Shown here in pieces: positions 25,995-33,753 of a stretch of DNA of 64,000 bases (positions are counted from its first letter, which is position 1; every line of letters starts with the position of its first letter). Under the pieces are notes generated by a model. It did not search any database, had not been told where the DNA came from, and saw nothing but the letters and a program-made list of their open reading frames with translations. Source of the DNA: Microbispora sp. H13382 (GTDB taxonomy: Bacteria; Actinomycetota; Actinomycetes; Streptosporangiales; Streptosporangiaceae). The stretch covers positions 186,001 to 250,000 of the forward strand of contig NZ_JABBXA010000008.1 in NCBI RefSeq assembly GCF_014161445.1, given 5' to 3'. The translations under genes were made by a program, and so were the position numbers.

Positions 25995-26669
25995 GTGACC
26001 GAAATGTCAAGCAACTCGGGGTCCGGAGGCGGGGCCGCTGGACGGATCGGCATCGGCCTGGAGCTGGACGCCACCCACCTGAAGATCCTCGAGGTGCTCA
26101 GGGAGAACGGGCGCGTCTCGGTGTCCGCGCTCGCCGAGCGGGTGGGGATCTCCCGGGCCAACGCGTACACGCGGTTCGAGGCGCTGCGCGCCGACGGCGT
26201 GATCAGGCGGTTCACGGCGGAGATCGACCACCAGCGGGCCGGCCTCGGCATCGTCGCGCTGATCTTCGTGACCGTGCGCCAGCAGATGTGGCGGCAGTTC
26301 CGCGCCCAGCTCGCGCAGATGCCGGAGGTGGAGTACTGCGCCATCACCACGGGGCAGCACGACGCCATGATCCAGGTAAGGATGGCCGACGTGGCCGAGG
26401 TGCACGCGATGGTCACCGAACGCCTGGCCAACATCCCGGCCGTCAAGGCGACCGAGACCGTGTTCATCCTGGACGAGGTGCTCAGGCGGCCGTACGTGCT
26501 GCCGAGCGATCACGAGCGGGAGCGGGGCCGGGGGACCTCGCGGCGGCCCGGCTCCGCCCCCTCGCCGGAGCCCGAGCAGGGGCAGGGGCACGGGCAGGGG
26601 CTGCCGCTCGGCAAGATGCGGTTCGTCGGGGCGGCCGAGGGCCGCGCCGCGCTGCGCGACGAATCGTAG
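25995..26669 (+). CDS. Lrp/AsnC-family transcriptional regulator
   Basis: Regulator of 224 residues. After a Gly/Ser-rich leader of about 20 residues, the DNA-binding domain reads LDATHLKILEVLRENGRVSV and ALAERVGISRANAYTRFEAL, then DGVIRRFTAEID. The RAM ligand domain includes PEVEYCAITTGQHDAMIQV and PAVKATETVFILDE. The GTG start is set by GGAGGAA seven bases upstream. A tail of about 55 residues rich in Glu, Gln and Gly is unusual for the family. It probably regulates the divergent peptide importer and itself. Confidence 0.9.
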   Translation: MTEMSSNSGSGGGAAGRIGIGLELDATHLKILEVLRENGRVSVSALAERVGISRANAYTRFEALRADGVIRRFTAEIDHQRAGLGIVALIFVTVRQQMWRQFRAQLAQMPEVEYCAITTGQHDAMIQVRMADVAEVHAMVTERLANIPAVKATETVFILDEVLRRPYVLPSDHERERGRGTSRRPGSAPSPEPEQGQGHGQGLPLGKMRFVGAAEGRAALRDES

Positions 26670-26672
26670 GTT

Positions 26673-27020
26673 TCAGACCACTTCGGCGCAGATGCTGATG
26701 TGGGTGGTGTCGTCGTCCTCGAACTGGAACTCCTCCACCAGGCGCAGCCGGCCGTCCCCGGCCGTCTCGATGCGGCTGGCGCCGCGGCCGCTCGCGCGCT
26801 CGCCGGTCTTCAGCAGGTGGACGTAGGAGATCTCGATGCGGTCGGCGTCCCGGGTGCCGACGAACCGGCCGTGGACGACGGTGTCACCGGTGTAGTGCCC
26901 CCAGATCACGCCGCCCGACTCCTCGTACGCGAACTCGGTGGGCGCGTCGGCGTTCACCTCGCTGGCAGTGGAGCTGATCATGACGAAGCGGCGGCCGTTG
27001 AGCAGGTCTGTGTCGTTCAC
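26673..27020 (-). CDS. Small lipocalin-like protein of unknown function
   Basis: Protein of 115 residues resembling a widespread beta-rich family sometimes mislabelled as N-acetylglutamate synthase: LLNGRRFVMISS at the start, GGVIWGHYTGDTVVHGRFVG in the middle, then IEISYVHLL and RLRLVEEFQFEDDD. No catalytic motif is visible. The GTG start gives the family-typical beginning; an in-frame TTG 36 bases upstream is possible. Tandem CACGAGTTCGCA and CACGAGATTCGCA (27018-27029, 27043-27055) overlap the start region. It converges with the Lrp gene, with only three bases between them. Confidence 0.7.
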   Translation of the reverse strand: MNDTDLLNGRRFVMISSTASEVNADAPTEFAYEESGGVIWGHYTGDTVVHGRFVGTRDADRIEISYVHLLKTGERASGRGASRIETAGDGRLRLVEEFQFEDDDTTHISICAEVV

Positions 27021-27149
27021 GAGTTCGCATCGTGCCGTTTCGCACGAGATTCGCAACTCGCTCTGGACGTTCCGTTCACCGGGCCCCGGCCGGGCGTGTG
27101 ATCCGTCCAGGACACACGCCGCGGCCGGGCCGCGGGGCGGACGGCCGTG

Positions 27150-28178
27150 TCAGCGGCCGACGATCTCGGCGAGGGCCGCGAGCGCCGCGCCCCGTGCGCC
27201 GGCCATGTCGAGGTCCTCCACCAGCGTCACGGTGGTTACCCGCCGCTGCTCCTCGCGCAGCAGGGTGTGTTCGCGGACCTTCTCGAGGAACCACTCGCGG
27301 AAGTGCGGGGCCGCCTCCACCACTCCGCCGCCCAGGAAGTACGCGTCCGGGTCGGTGAAGTTGGCCGCGATGGTGAACAGCCTGCCGATGGCCATCGCCT
27401 GCTGTTCGAAGACCTTGAGCGCGAGCGGGTCGCCGTTCTCGGCGTAGCCGCGCAGCAGCTTGGCGGCCTTCCCGGCGGACCCGGCCCGGTGGAGCTCGTG
27501 ATCGGGAAAGCGAGTCAGCCAGTAGGGCAGCAGGTTCTTCTCGATGCCGGTCAGCGAGGCCACGCTCTCGGCGTCCCCGACGAAGCCGCAGTTGCACTCG
27601 GGCAGCGGCTGGTCCTCCTCCAGCAGGCCCTGCAGGGGGATGTGGACGTGCCCGAGCTCGCCGGCCATCCCCGCCGCGCCCTTCACCACGTGCCCCGACT
27701 GGATGACGCCGCCGCCGAGGCCGGTGCCGACGATGGCGGAGACCGACGAGTGCTGCCAGGCGTCGGGCCCGAAGCGTACGTGATGGGAGTAGAGGGCCGC
27801 CGCGTTGCCGTCGTTGTTGTAGACCACCGGCACCCCCAGCCGGGACTCCAGGGCCCCCCGGAAGTCGAAGCCGAACCACCCGGGATCGACGAAGTTGGTC
27901 GCGCCCTTCGAGGAGATCACGCCGTCGGCGCTGGCCGGGCCCGGGGTGTCCAGTCCCACCGCGCGCACCGTGGAGCGCGGCGTGCCGGTCAGCTCCAGCA
28001 CGTTGTCGAGGGCGAGGAGGAGCTGCTCGACCGCGACCTCAGGACCCTCCCGTACGAGGCTGGGCGTCTCCACCATCCGGTCCACGAGGAACCGCCCGGA
28101 GGCGTCGAGAACGGTCGCGTTGTTGCTGGTGCCGCCGTTGTCGAGCCCGACGACGACCCAGGACCCTGCATCTGCCAT
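27150..28178 (-). CDS. ROK-family sugar kinase
   Basis: Protein of 342 residues in the ROK (repressor/ORF/kinase) family, without the N-terminal winged helix of NagC/XylR repressors, so a sugar kinase is expected. The phosphate-binding loop is LDNGGTSNNATV, the sugar site includes GLDTPGPA and NNDGNAAALY, and GTGLGGGVI is the ROK core. The zinc motif is altered: ECNCGFVGDAESVAS has two cysteines, but the third (normally GC) is Asp. AAAGGA precedes the ATG. It may phosphorylate glucose, mannose or an amino sugar released by the nearby secreted glycosidases; substrate unproven. Confidence 0.88.
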   Translation of the reverse strand: MADAGSWVVVGLDNGGTSNNATVLDASGRFLVDRMVETPSLVREGPEVAVEQLLLALDNVLELTGTPRSTVRAVGLDTPGPASADGVISSKGATNFVDPGWFGFDFRGALESRLGVPVVYNNDGNAAALYSHHVRFGPDAWQHSSVSAIVGTGLGGGVIQSGHVVKGAAGMAGELGHVHIPLQGLLEEDQPLPECNCGFVGDAESVASLTGIEKNLLPYWLTRFPDHELHRAGSAGKAAKLLRGYAENGDPLALKVFEQQAMAIGRLFTIAANFTDPDAYFLGGGVVEAAPHFREWFLEKVREHTLLREEQRRVTTVTLVEDLDMAGARGAALAALAEIVGR

Positions 28179-28605
28179 TGGGGGATGTCCTTTGCGTTCG
28201 TGCGTGTCAGTGCGAAGACTACGAGAGCCGGCGCCCGCGGGCACAGGTCGGGGCGCAACAGGCGGGAGGCGTGCCGCGCGGGGGCGCGCACGGTGAAAGA
28301 TTCAGTTCGGGCCGCGGCCGTCTCCGGTCGTCTCCGGCGGTGGCGGTGCCCATGAGCTGCGCCGGATGCCGCCGTCGGCCGGGCGGTCCCGCCCCGGCGC
28401 CGAGGGCGTCCGTTGACCGGTCAGGCGACCCGGAGAAAACATCTGCGTCCGGGGGCCGCAGCGTCGCGACCCGTCTGTCCCAGGGCCCGCGGCCCGAGCG
28501 CGCGCGCCTGCCCGAGACTGCCCGCCCGTCCGTGCCTGTCCGGCGGGCGCGGCGCGGGCCCGGGCGGCGCGCCGAACGAGCGGATGCGCAGAAATCGAGG
28601 TACGC
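28179..28605. other. Intergenic region without a supported gene
   Basis: About 430 bases between the ROK gene and the CBM2 gene, which diverge. Long open frames here are composition artefacts: no ribosome site and no family resemblance. It should hold both promoters. TTGACC at 28413-28418 is a possible -35 for the CBM2 gene but lacks a convincing -10. Confidence 0.5.
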
Positions 28606-29934
28606 ATGAAGCAGTTCCGTCCTGTCCGAGGGGTTCGCCCCGGCGCCGGTGGCCTGCCGGGCTCTCCGGCGGCGCGCCTGGTCGCGGCGCTCGCCGCGCT
28701 GGTCGCCGGTCTCGTGGTCGTGCTGGTGCCCGGCACCGCCTCCGCGGCCCCCGTGTGCAAGGTGGACTACACGACCAACCAGTGGCCGGGCGGCTTCACC
28801 GCGTCGGTGCGGCTGACCAACCTCGGCCCGGCGGTCAGCGGATGGACGCTGCGCTGGACGGCGGGCACCGGCCAGCAGATCACCAACGCCTGGAGCGCCC
28901 AGGTCAGCCAGTCGGGTACGGCGGTGACCGCGGTCAACGTCGGCTACAACGGCTCGCTGGCCACGGGCGGCACGACCGACTTCGGGTTCCAGGGCACCTG
29001 GTCGGGCAGCCTCACGACGCCGTCCGACTGGTCGCTGAACGGCGTGTCGTGTGACGGCGGCGGGGTCTCCCCGTCGCCCTCGCCGACGCCGTCCCCGACC
29101 GTCGACCACTCGCCATCCCCGTCCCCGTCGCCGTCGCCGTCGCCGACTGTCGACCACTCGCCGTCCCCGTCACCGTCCCCGTCACCGTCGCCCTCCCCGT
29201 CACCGTCGCCCTCCCCGTCACCGTCGCTGTCGCCCACGCCGTCCGGCTGCTCGGGCAGCGGCCTGGTCGTCTGCTCCGGCTTCGAGGACCAGTCGGGCAC
29301 GCCGTCGGGTGAGTGGCAGGTGACCACCCCGAACTGCTCGGGCAGCGGCACCGCCACGATCGACTCCACCACCGCGCACAGCGGCGGCAAGTCGCTGCGG
29401 ATCAACGGCGGCGGCAACTACTGCAACCACGTCTTCGCCTCGAGCACCAAGAACGTCTCCGCCATCTCGCCCGTGGTCTACGGGCGCATGTGGGTGCGGC
29501 ACACCACCGCCCTGCCGGCGAACCACGTGACCATGATCACGATGGCGGACTCCAGGGACGGCGGCAAGGACCTGCGGATCGGCGGCCAGGGCGGCGCCCT
29601 CCAGTGGAACCGGGAGTCCGACGACGCCACGCTGCCCGAGCAGAGCCCCACCGGGGTCGCGCTGAGCAGCCCGCTGCCCGTCAACCGCTGGGTGTGCCTG
29701 CGCTTCCAGGTCGACACCACGAAGCAGGCGATGCGCACGTACCTGGACGACCAGGAGATCAGGGGCCTCACGGTGGACGGCACGCCCACGCAGGACGTGG
29801 ACGCCCAGTGGCTGCGCCGATCCACCGCGCCGCGGCCCACGACGCTGCGCCTCGGCTGGGAGAGCTACGGCAGCGACTCCGACGTCATCTGGTACGACGA
29901 CGTGGCGCTGGGATCGAGCCCGATCGGCTGCTGA
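28606..29934 (+). CDS. Secreted CBM2 protein with C-terminal Cip1-like carbohydrate-active domain
   Basis: Secreted protein of 442 residues. A signal peptide ([16 protein letters not shown]) ends at TASAA. Residues about 50-148 are a cellulose-binding CBM2: [48 protein letters not shown], with the aromatic face and flanking cysteines. A Pro/Ser linker of about 60 residues follows, containing two PTVDHSPSP units. The C-terminal 210 residues ([51 protein letters not shown]) look like the jelly-roll Cip1/polysaccharide-lyase-like domain of cellulolytic secretomes. That last call is from general resemblance. GAGG is placed before the ATG. Confidence 0.85.
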   Translation: MKQFRPVRGVRPGAGGLPGSPAARLVAALAALVAGLVVVLVPGTASAAPVCKVDYTTNQWPGGFTASVRLTNLGPAVSGWTLRWTAGTGQQITNAWSAQVSQSGTAVTAVNVGYNGSLATGGTTDFGFQGTWSGSLTTPSDWSLNGVSCDGGGVSPSPSPTPSPTVDHSPSPSPSPSPSPTVDHSPSPSPSPSPSPSPSPSPSPSPSLSPTPSGCSGSGLVVCSGFEDQSGTPSGEWQVTTPNCSGSGTATIDSTTAHSGGKSLRINGGGNYCNHVFASSTKNVSAISPVVYGRMWVRHTTALPANHVTMITMADSRDGGKDLRIGGQGGALQWNRESDDATLPEQSPTGVALSSPLPVNRWVCLRFQVDTTKQAMRTYLDDQEIRGLTVDGTPTQDVDAQWLRRSTAPRPTTLRLGWESYGSDSDVIWYDDVALGSSPIGC

Positions 29935-30062
29935 TCACCGCAGGTCAGGGGTAGATAGCCGGGTGTCCGCCAGATGCGGTCAGGCTCGACCGTGGTCCCG
30001 TTTTCGTCCGGCGCCCGGCCTTCCGAGGGGAGGCCGGGCGCCGTATCCGAGGGGAGAGGGAC

Positions 30063-30644
30063 ATGACCGACGTGCAGCACCCGATGCCGGAACTGATGAA
30101 GGAAGGCGACGTCGTCGACCTGCTCGTCCACCAGCACGCGCTGATCAGGGACATGTTCGACGAGGTGGAGCACACCGCGCCGGGCGAGCGCCGTGAGCCG
30201 TTCCGGCGGCTGGTGCGCATGCTGGCCGTCCACGAGACGGCGGAGGAGGAGATCGTCCACCCCTACACCCGGCTGCGGGTGGACGGGGGGACCGGCGTGG
30301 TGGCCGACCGGCTCAAGGAGGAGCGCGAGGCCAAGGTGATGCTCAGCAGGCTGGACGAGATGGGCCCGGAGCATCCCGGCTTCATGGCCGAGCTGGACAG
30401 GCTGCGGATGGCCGTGCTCGCGCACGCGCGGGCCGAGGAGCGGTACGAGTTCACCAGGCTCCGGGCCGAGACGACGGCGGCCGAGCGGCGGGCGATGGCC
30501 CTCGGTGTCCGGGCCGCCGAGGCGATGGCGCCCACCCGCCCGCACCCGGGCGTGGAGACGATGACGAGGAACCTGCTCCTGGGCCCGCCCGCGGCGATCA
30601 TGGATCGGGCGCGGGACCTGATCCGCCAGGCGCTGCGCAGGTAG
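30063..30644 (+). CDS. Hemerythrin-domain protein
   Basis: Cytoplasmic protein of 193 residues with a four-helix HHE cation-binding fold. Likely iron ligands are His23/25 region (LLVHQHALIRDMFDEVE), HETAEEEIVHPY in helix 2, and the His in LAHARAEERYEF. Such proteins bind a di-iron centre and are linked to oxygen, nitric oxide or redox stress. A second, unrelated hemerythrin gene occurs near 61.5 kb. It is followed by a strong terminator shared with the convergent ferritin-like gene. Confidence 0.88.
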   Translation: MTDVQHPMPELMKEGDVVDLLVHQHALIRDMFDEVEHTAPGERREPFRRLVRMLAVHETAEEEIVHPYTRLRVDGGTGVVADRLKEEREAKVMLSRLDEMGPEHPGFMAELDRLRMAVLAHARAEERYEFTRLRAETTAAERRAMALGVRAAEAMAPTRPHPGVETMTRNLLLGPPAAIMDRARDLIRQALRR

Positions 30645-30656
30645 CAGGCCTGCGAG

Positions 30657-30700
30657 CCCCCGGCTCGGGCCCGCGCACGTACGGACCCGAGCCGGGGGTT
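30657..30700. terminator. Bidirectional hairpin terminator
   Basis: CCCCCGGCTCGGG (30657-30669) pairs perfectly over 13 bases with CCCGAGCCGGGGG (30686-30698), followed by TT. It lies exactly between the convergent hemerythrin and ferritin-like genes, so it can serve both. Confidence 0.8.
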
Positions 30701-30707
30701 CGCCCGG

Positions 30708-31907
30708 TCAGTGGGTGCGCAGGCTGTAGAGAGGGTGGGCGCCCTCCAGCTCCAGGCGGTACTCGTCGCCCGACTTGGCGCGGTTCTCGTCGATGACGCG
30801 CTCGCTGGGCGGTTCCTCCCCGCCCATCAGCTGCTCCTGCCAGCGCTGGAACCGCTCGTGGGCCTCCTGGACGTAGCCGGTGCCCAGGGTGGTGTAGTCG
30901 ATCTGCGTGGCGATCAGCTCCCGCAGGTAGTCCTTGTTGGGCTCGAACGTCACCGGCTTGGGCAGCGCCGGGGCCAGCAGCTGCTCCGGGTCGCGCCCGT
31001 CGTGCCGGCGGAACAGCTCCGCGGCGATCCGCAGGTGCTCCAGCTCCATGTTGAGATGCAGCTCCCAGATCGTCTTGACCTTCGGGTCGGACTCGGTCTC
31101 CATGAAGGAGTGGTAGAGGTAGCACTCGTTGTACTCGTGGTTGAGCAGCTGCTCCCACCACGTCTCGCCCGGGTCGACCAGCGACTCGTAGTGCGTGACG
31201 TGCTCTTCCTCGATCAGCCCGATCTCCTGGTAGAGCTGCCGCGCGATCGGCTCCATGTACGTCGGGCCGACGTTCATGTAGAAGTTCATCGTCTGCTGCT
31301 CCGCGGACATGACGGTCAGCGCGTGCAGCTTGGAGATCGCCTGTGCGGTCTCGCGGTTGTAGTGCTCACGGACGTTGTCGGCCGGGTGGCGGTGGTGCAT
31401 CTTCGTCGGCCGGCCCGGCATCACCTCGGTCACCCGGTCGACGATCTTCTCAGCCTTGCGGTGCTCGATCATCTCGTACAGGTTGGCGTAGCGGTACAGG
31501 TGATCGAAGTCCTCCAGCACGCCGAACTGGTAGGCCTGCTTGAGATAGGGGTCGGGCTCCATCCGGGCGACCCAGGCGGTCAGGTCCACCGCCACCTGCT
31601 CATAGGCGATCGTCGTCTCCAGCACCGAGGCCAGCCCCGGCAGCAGCCAGTTCACCGTCCTCTGCTGCTGTGCCTCGATGTAGCGCACCTCAGCCAGCCG
31701 CTGCCTGACCTCCAGATCGGCGTGGTGCCGGGCGAGATGATGGCTGAACATGATCGCCTCGATCTCGATGCCGTTCATCGTGATGATCCGGCACCGGGTG
31801 TAGGGATCGGCGCGGTCGGGGTCGATCGGCGTGACATTCAGCTCGCGCCAGTTGCGCAGCTGCCGATCCAGCGGTATCCCCCGCTCCTGCAGCGGATTGA
31901 ACGTCAT
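30708..31907 (-). CDS. Ferritin-like (di-iron four-helix) protein
   Basis: Protein of 399 residues with repeated acidic/His helices typical of ferritin-like di-iron folds: NGIEIEAIMFSHHLARHHAD, TTIAYEQVAVDLTAWVARM, GLIEEEHVTHYESLVDP, and LHLNMELEHLRIAAELF. Two Ex2H-type ligand sets can be picked out. Length is larger than rubrerythrin, matching a stress-associated actinobacterial ferritin-like family. GGAGGAG is seven bases before the ATG. A SigB/SigF-like promoter (GTTT, 17 bases, GGGTAC) precedes it, suggesting general-stress expression. Function (iron storage, peroxide defence or an oxidase) is not decided. Confidence 0.78.
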   Translation of the reverse strand: MTFNPLQERGIPLDRQLRNWRELNVTPIDPDRADPYTRCRIITMNGIEIEAIMFSHHLARHHADLEVRQRLAEVRYIEAQQQRTVNWLLPGLASVLETTIAYEQVAVDLTAWVARMEPDPYLKQAYQFGVLEDFDHLYRYANLYEMIEHRKAEKIVDRVTEVMPGRPTKMHHRHPADNVREHYNRETAQAISKLHALTVMSAEQQTMNFYMNVGPTYMEPIARQLYQEIGLIEEEHVTHYESLVDPGETWWEQLLNHEYNECYLYHSFMETESDPKVKTIWELHLNMELEHLRIAAELFRRHDGRDPEQLLAPALPKPVTFEPNKDYLRELIATQIDYTTLGTGYVQEAHERFQRWQEQLMGGEEPPSERVIDENRAKSGDEYRLELEGAHPLYSLRTH

Positions 31908-31939
31908 CTCGGTGCTCCTCCCCACGATTGGCGCTGGGC

Positions 31940-31966
31940 GTACCCAAGCCGCGGAATGCGACAAAC
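31940..31966 (-). promoter_or_regulatory. SigB/SigF-like stress promoter
   Basis: On the minus strand, GTTT (complement of 31963-31966), 17 bases, then GGGTAC (complement of 31940-31945), about 33 bases before the ferritin-like start. This fits the GNNT-N(14-17)-GGGTA consensus of actinobacterial SigB/SigF-type sigma factors. Confidence 0.55.
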
Positions 31967-32019
31967 GTGGACATTCGGAGCTTTGCCCTAGATTGTCATC
32001 CGGCCGCGAGGGCCACCCG

Positions 32020-32694
32020 TCAGCCCGCGGACGACGTCCTGGAGTGCGGGTCGCCGACCCTTTTCGACTGCGGTGAGCCCCGCTCGCGCAGGAAGATCGC
32101 GAGCAGGACCATGGAGGCGACCGCGAGGAACTCCGACTGCCAGTTCTGCAGCGTGCGGTTCCAGAAGTCGGCGGAGGTCACGTAGCCGCCCCAGCCGACC
32201 GGGTCCTCCAGCCGGGCGAGCTGCTCGTTGTTGTACGCCGCGAGGCCCGCGACGGACTGGGCCAGCCAGGACAGCAGGAAGAGCAGGCCCATCGCGATGC
32301 CCAGAGAGTGGCTGAACACCGTCCGCCGCCAGCCGTCCGCCGCCGCCCACGCGGGGGAGCCGGGCTCGGCGTGCCGGCCGGCCTTCTGCTCGGCGTCGGT
32401 CTCCAGGCCCTCCTCGCCCCGCTTCTTCGACTCCGGCGAGCCGCGCTGCACGAGCCAGACCGTGATGAGGATGTAGAGGAAGAACTGCAGATACTCCGAC
32501 TGCCAGTTCTCAGCGACGTCCACCGCGAAGGCCGACGAGGTGACGTAGTCGGCCCAGGTCACGGGAGAGCCGCCGCCCGCCACCCGCTCCTCGCTGAACG
32601 CCGCCGCGCCCGCCGCAGACTGCCCGGCGAGGCTCAGCAGGAACAGCAGCAGGAAGCACAGCGCGAGCGCGTTGTCCCTGATGAGGCGCTTCAC
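32020..32694 (-). CDS. DUF6766 membrane protein with internal duplication
   Basis: Membrane protein of 224 residues made of two copies of one unit. Copy 1 (about 1-100): FLLLFLLSLAGQSAAG, WADYVTSSAFAVDVAENWQS, FFLYILITVWLVQRGSPESK. Copy 2 (about 125-215): GLLFLLSWLAQSVAG, GGYVTSADFWNRTLQNWQS, VLLAIFLRERGSPQSK. Each unit has two hydrophobic segments around a conserved ENWQSE/QNWQSE loop. GGGAGG is eight bases before the GTG. No function is known for the family. It is probably cotranscribed with the two small genes upstream, from the stress promoter at 33170-33194. Confidence 0.85.
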   Translation of the reverse strand: MKRLIRDNALALCFLLLFLLSLAGQSAAGAAAFSEERVAGGGSPVTWADYVTSSAFAVDVAENWQSEYLQFFLYILITVWLVQRGSPESKKRGEEGLETDAEQKAGRHAEPGSPAWAAADGWRRTVFSHSLGIAMGLLFLLSWLAQSVAGLAAYNNEQLARLEDPVGWGGYVTSADFWNRTLQNWQSEFLAVASMVLLAIFLRERGSPQSKRVGDPHSRTSSAG

Positions 32695-32699
32695 CGCCG

Positions 32700-32792
32700 C
32701 TACCTCCCCGCCAGGCCGACGACGATCACGTAGGCGAGAACCAGCACGACCGTGACCAGCAGCACCGCATAGAGCGTCCGCGCGCCGTTCAC
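32700..32792 (-). CDS. 30-residue single-pass membrane peptide
   Basis: A very small gene: GTG start, 30 residues, TAG stop. It is almost wholly one membrane helix (LYAVLLVTVVLVLAYVIVVG) with a short polar N-terminus (NGART) and an Arg at the end. The GTG overlaps the stop of the lipoprotein gene (GTGA), and it ends six bases before the DUF6766 start, so it sits inside a tight operon. A purine-rich stretch (GAGGTGGAGG) precedes it. Short single-helix proteins of this type often modulate a membrane partner; here DUF6766 is the obvious candidate. Confidence 0.6.
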   Translation of the reverse strand: MNGARTLYAVLLVTVVLVLAYVIVVGLAGR

Positions 32793-33160
32793 GCCTCCAC
32801 CTCGCATTCGTACGGCTGTCCCGGCCGGGGTTCGCAGCCCGCGGCCCGCACCCGCCAGCCCTCGGGGAACCGGTGCAGGAAGAGCGTGTCGCCGTCCACC
32901 CGCACCCGCGCCTCGTCGCCCCACACGTCGACGCCGCGTACGGCGCCCGTGCGCAGGCCGGCCGACACGATCTGTCTCTCGCACTCGTCCAGCGAGCGCG
33001 CCGCCTCGGGGGCCAGGAGCAGACATGCCTGGCCTCCCCGGCCCTGCCCGGCCCCGGACAGGAAGCGCTCCGTCGTCGCGGTGATCGACGCGTCGTCCGC
33101 GGACGCGCACCCCGCGGCGACGAGTGTGAGGCAGACGACCGCCGTTGCTCGAATGCCCAT
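32789..33160 (-). CDS. Small secreted lipoprotein
   Basis: Protein of 123 residues with a lipoprotein signal (AVVCLTLVAAGC, Cys18). The mature part has four further cysteines in ACLLL, DECE, AGCEP and YECE, probably two disulfides, and resembles the NTF2-like actinobacterial lipoproteins: ATTERFLSGAGQGRGGQACL, then RVDGDTLFLHRFPEGWRVRA. First gene of a three-gene unit with the 30-residue peptide and DUF6766 protein. The stress-type promoter ends nine bases before the ATG, so the message has almost no leader and no ribosome site. Confidence 0.82.
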   Translation of the reverse strand: MGIRATAVVCLTLVAAGCASADDASITATTERFLSGAGQGRGGQACLLLAPEAARSLDECERQIVSAGLRTGAVRGVDVWGDEARVRVDGDTLFLHRFPEGWRVRAAGCEPRPGQPYECEVEA

Positions 33161-33169
33161 GGATCGCGA

Positions 33170-33194
33170 CTACCCGGGGGACGGAAGTGAAACC
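33170..33194 (-). promoter_or_regulatory. SigB/SigF-like stress promoter, near-leaderless
   Basis: On the minus strand, GGTTT (complement of 33190-33194), 14 bases, then GGGTAG (complement of 33170-33175). Transcription would start about three bases before the lipoprotein ATG at 33160. It is the second such promoter within 1.3 kb, which points to a shared stress regulon. Confidence 0.6.
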
Positions 33195-33304
33195 TGCACA
33201 CAGTTTTTCGTCAGGCAGATGGGATTATTCGTCGGTTACGCGTAATATGGGCGATTCCGGAAGGAGTTCCGGGTGGGGTCATCTCACCAACGGAGGTGGG
33301 ATCC

Positions 33305-33679
33305 TTGCACGACTTCCAGGTGTCGGTGGCGCAGTCGCCCCCCTTCACCCTCATCACCCTCAGCGGTGAGCTCGATGTGCTCACGGTCCCCGCGCTGCGC
33401 GAGCAGGTGGCCCCCCTCGTGGCCCGTCCCGCGACGCGCATCCTGTTCGACCTGGAGAGGCTGCGGTTCATCGACAGCGCCGGCATGCGCGTGCTCATCG
33501 ACGCCTGCGTCCGCAACCCGCCCAAGGACGGAGACGGCGCGGTCTGCGGGATGAGCCCTCAGATGCGCCACCTGTTCTCGCTGCTCGGCCTCAGCTCGCG
33601 GCTCACCATGTATCCGACCCGCGCCGACGCGCTGCGCCGTTCGGTGGCCGAGCCTCCCGACGCGGCTCACATGAACTGA
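33305..33679 (+). CDS. STAS-domain anti-sigma-factor antagonist
   Basis: Cytoplasmic protein of 124 residues in the SpoIIAA/RsbV family, which frees a SigB-type sigma factor by binding its anti-sigma kinase. The STAS core is clear: FTLITLSGELDVLTVPALRE, RILFDLERLRFIDSAGMRVL, with the phosphorylatable Ser in IDSAGMR. The TTG at 33305 is preferred because GGAGG ends eight bases before it; the in-frame GTG at 33296 overlaps that ribosome site. Its position beside genes with SigB-like promoters is suggestive, but no partner kinase gene is adjacent. Confidence 0.88.
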   Translation: MHDFQVSVAQSPPFTLITLSGELDVLTVPALREQVAPLVARPATRILFDLERLRFIDSAGMRVLIDACVRNPPKDGDGAVCGMSPQMRHLFSLLGLSSRLTMYPTRADALRRSVAEPPDAAHMN

Positions 33680-33680
33680 T

Positions 33681-33722
33681 CTCCCGGCGTGTGCCCGCGG
33701 CCGGTAGCCGCCGGGCCGGGAG
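33681..33722. terminator. Hairpin between convergent STAS and hydrolase genes
   Basis: CTCCCGGC (33681-33688) pairs perfectly with GCCGGGAG (33715-33722), and the loop can form an inner GCGGC/GCCGC stem. Placed right after the STAS stop and before the convergent gene, it is a likely bidirectional terminator. Confidence 0.6.
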
Positions 33723-33753
33723 CGCCCGCCCCGCAGGCCCGGCATCCGGCTCA

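Noticed and set aside
28219..29157. Minus-strand Arg-rich frame upstream of and over the CBM2 gene
   Set aside because: No family features; it is a shadow of the CBM2 repeats and of GC-rich intergenic DNA.
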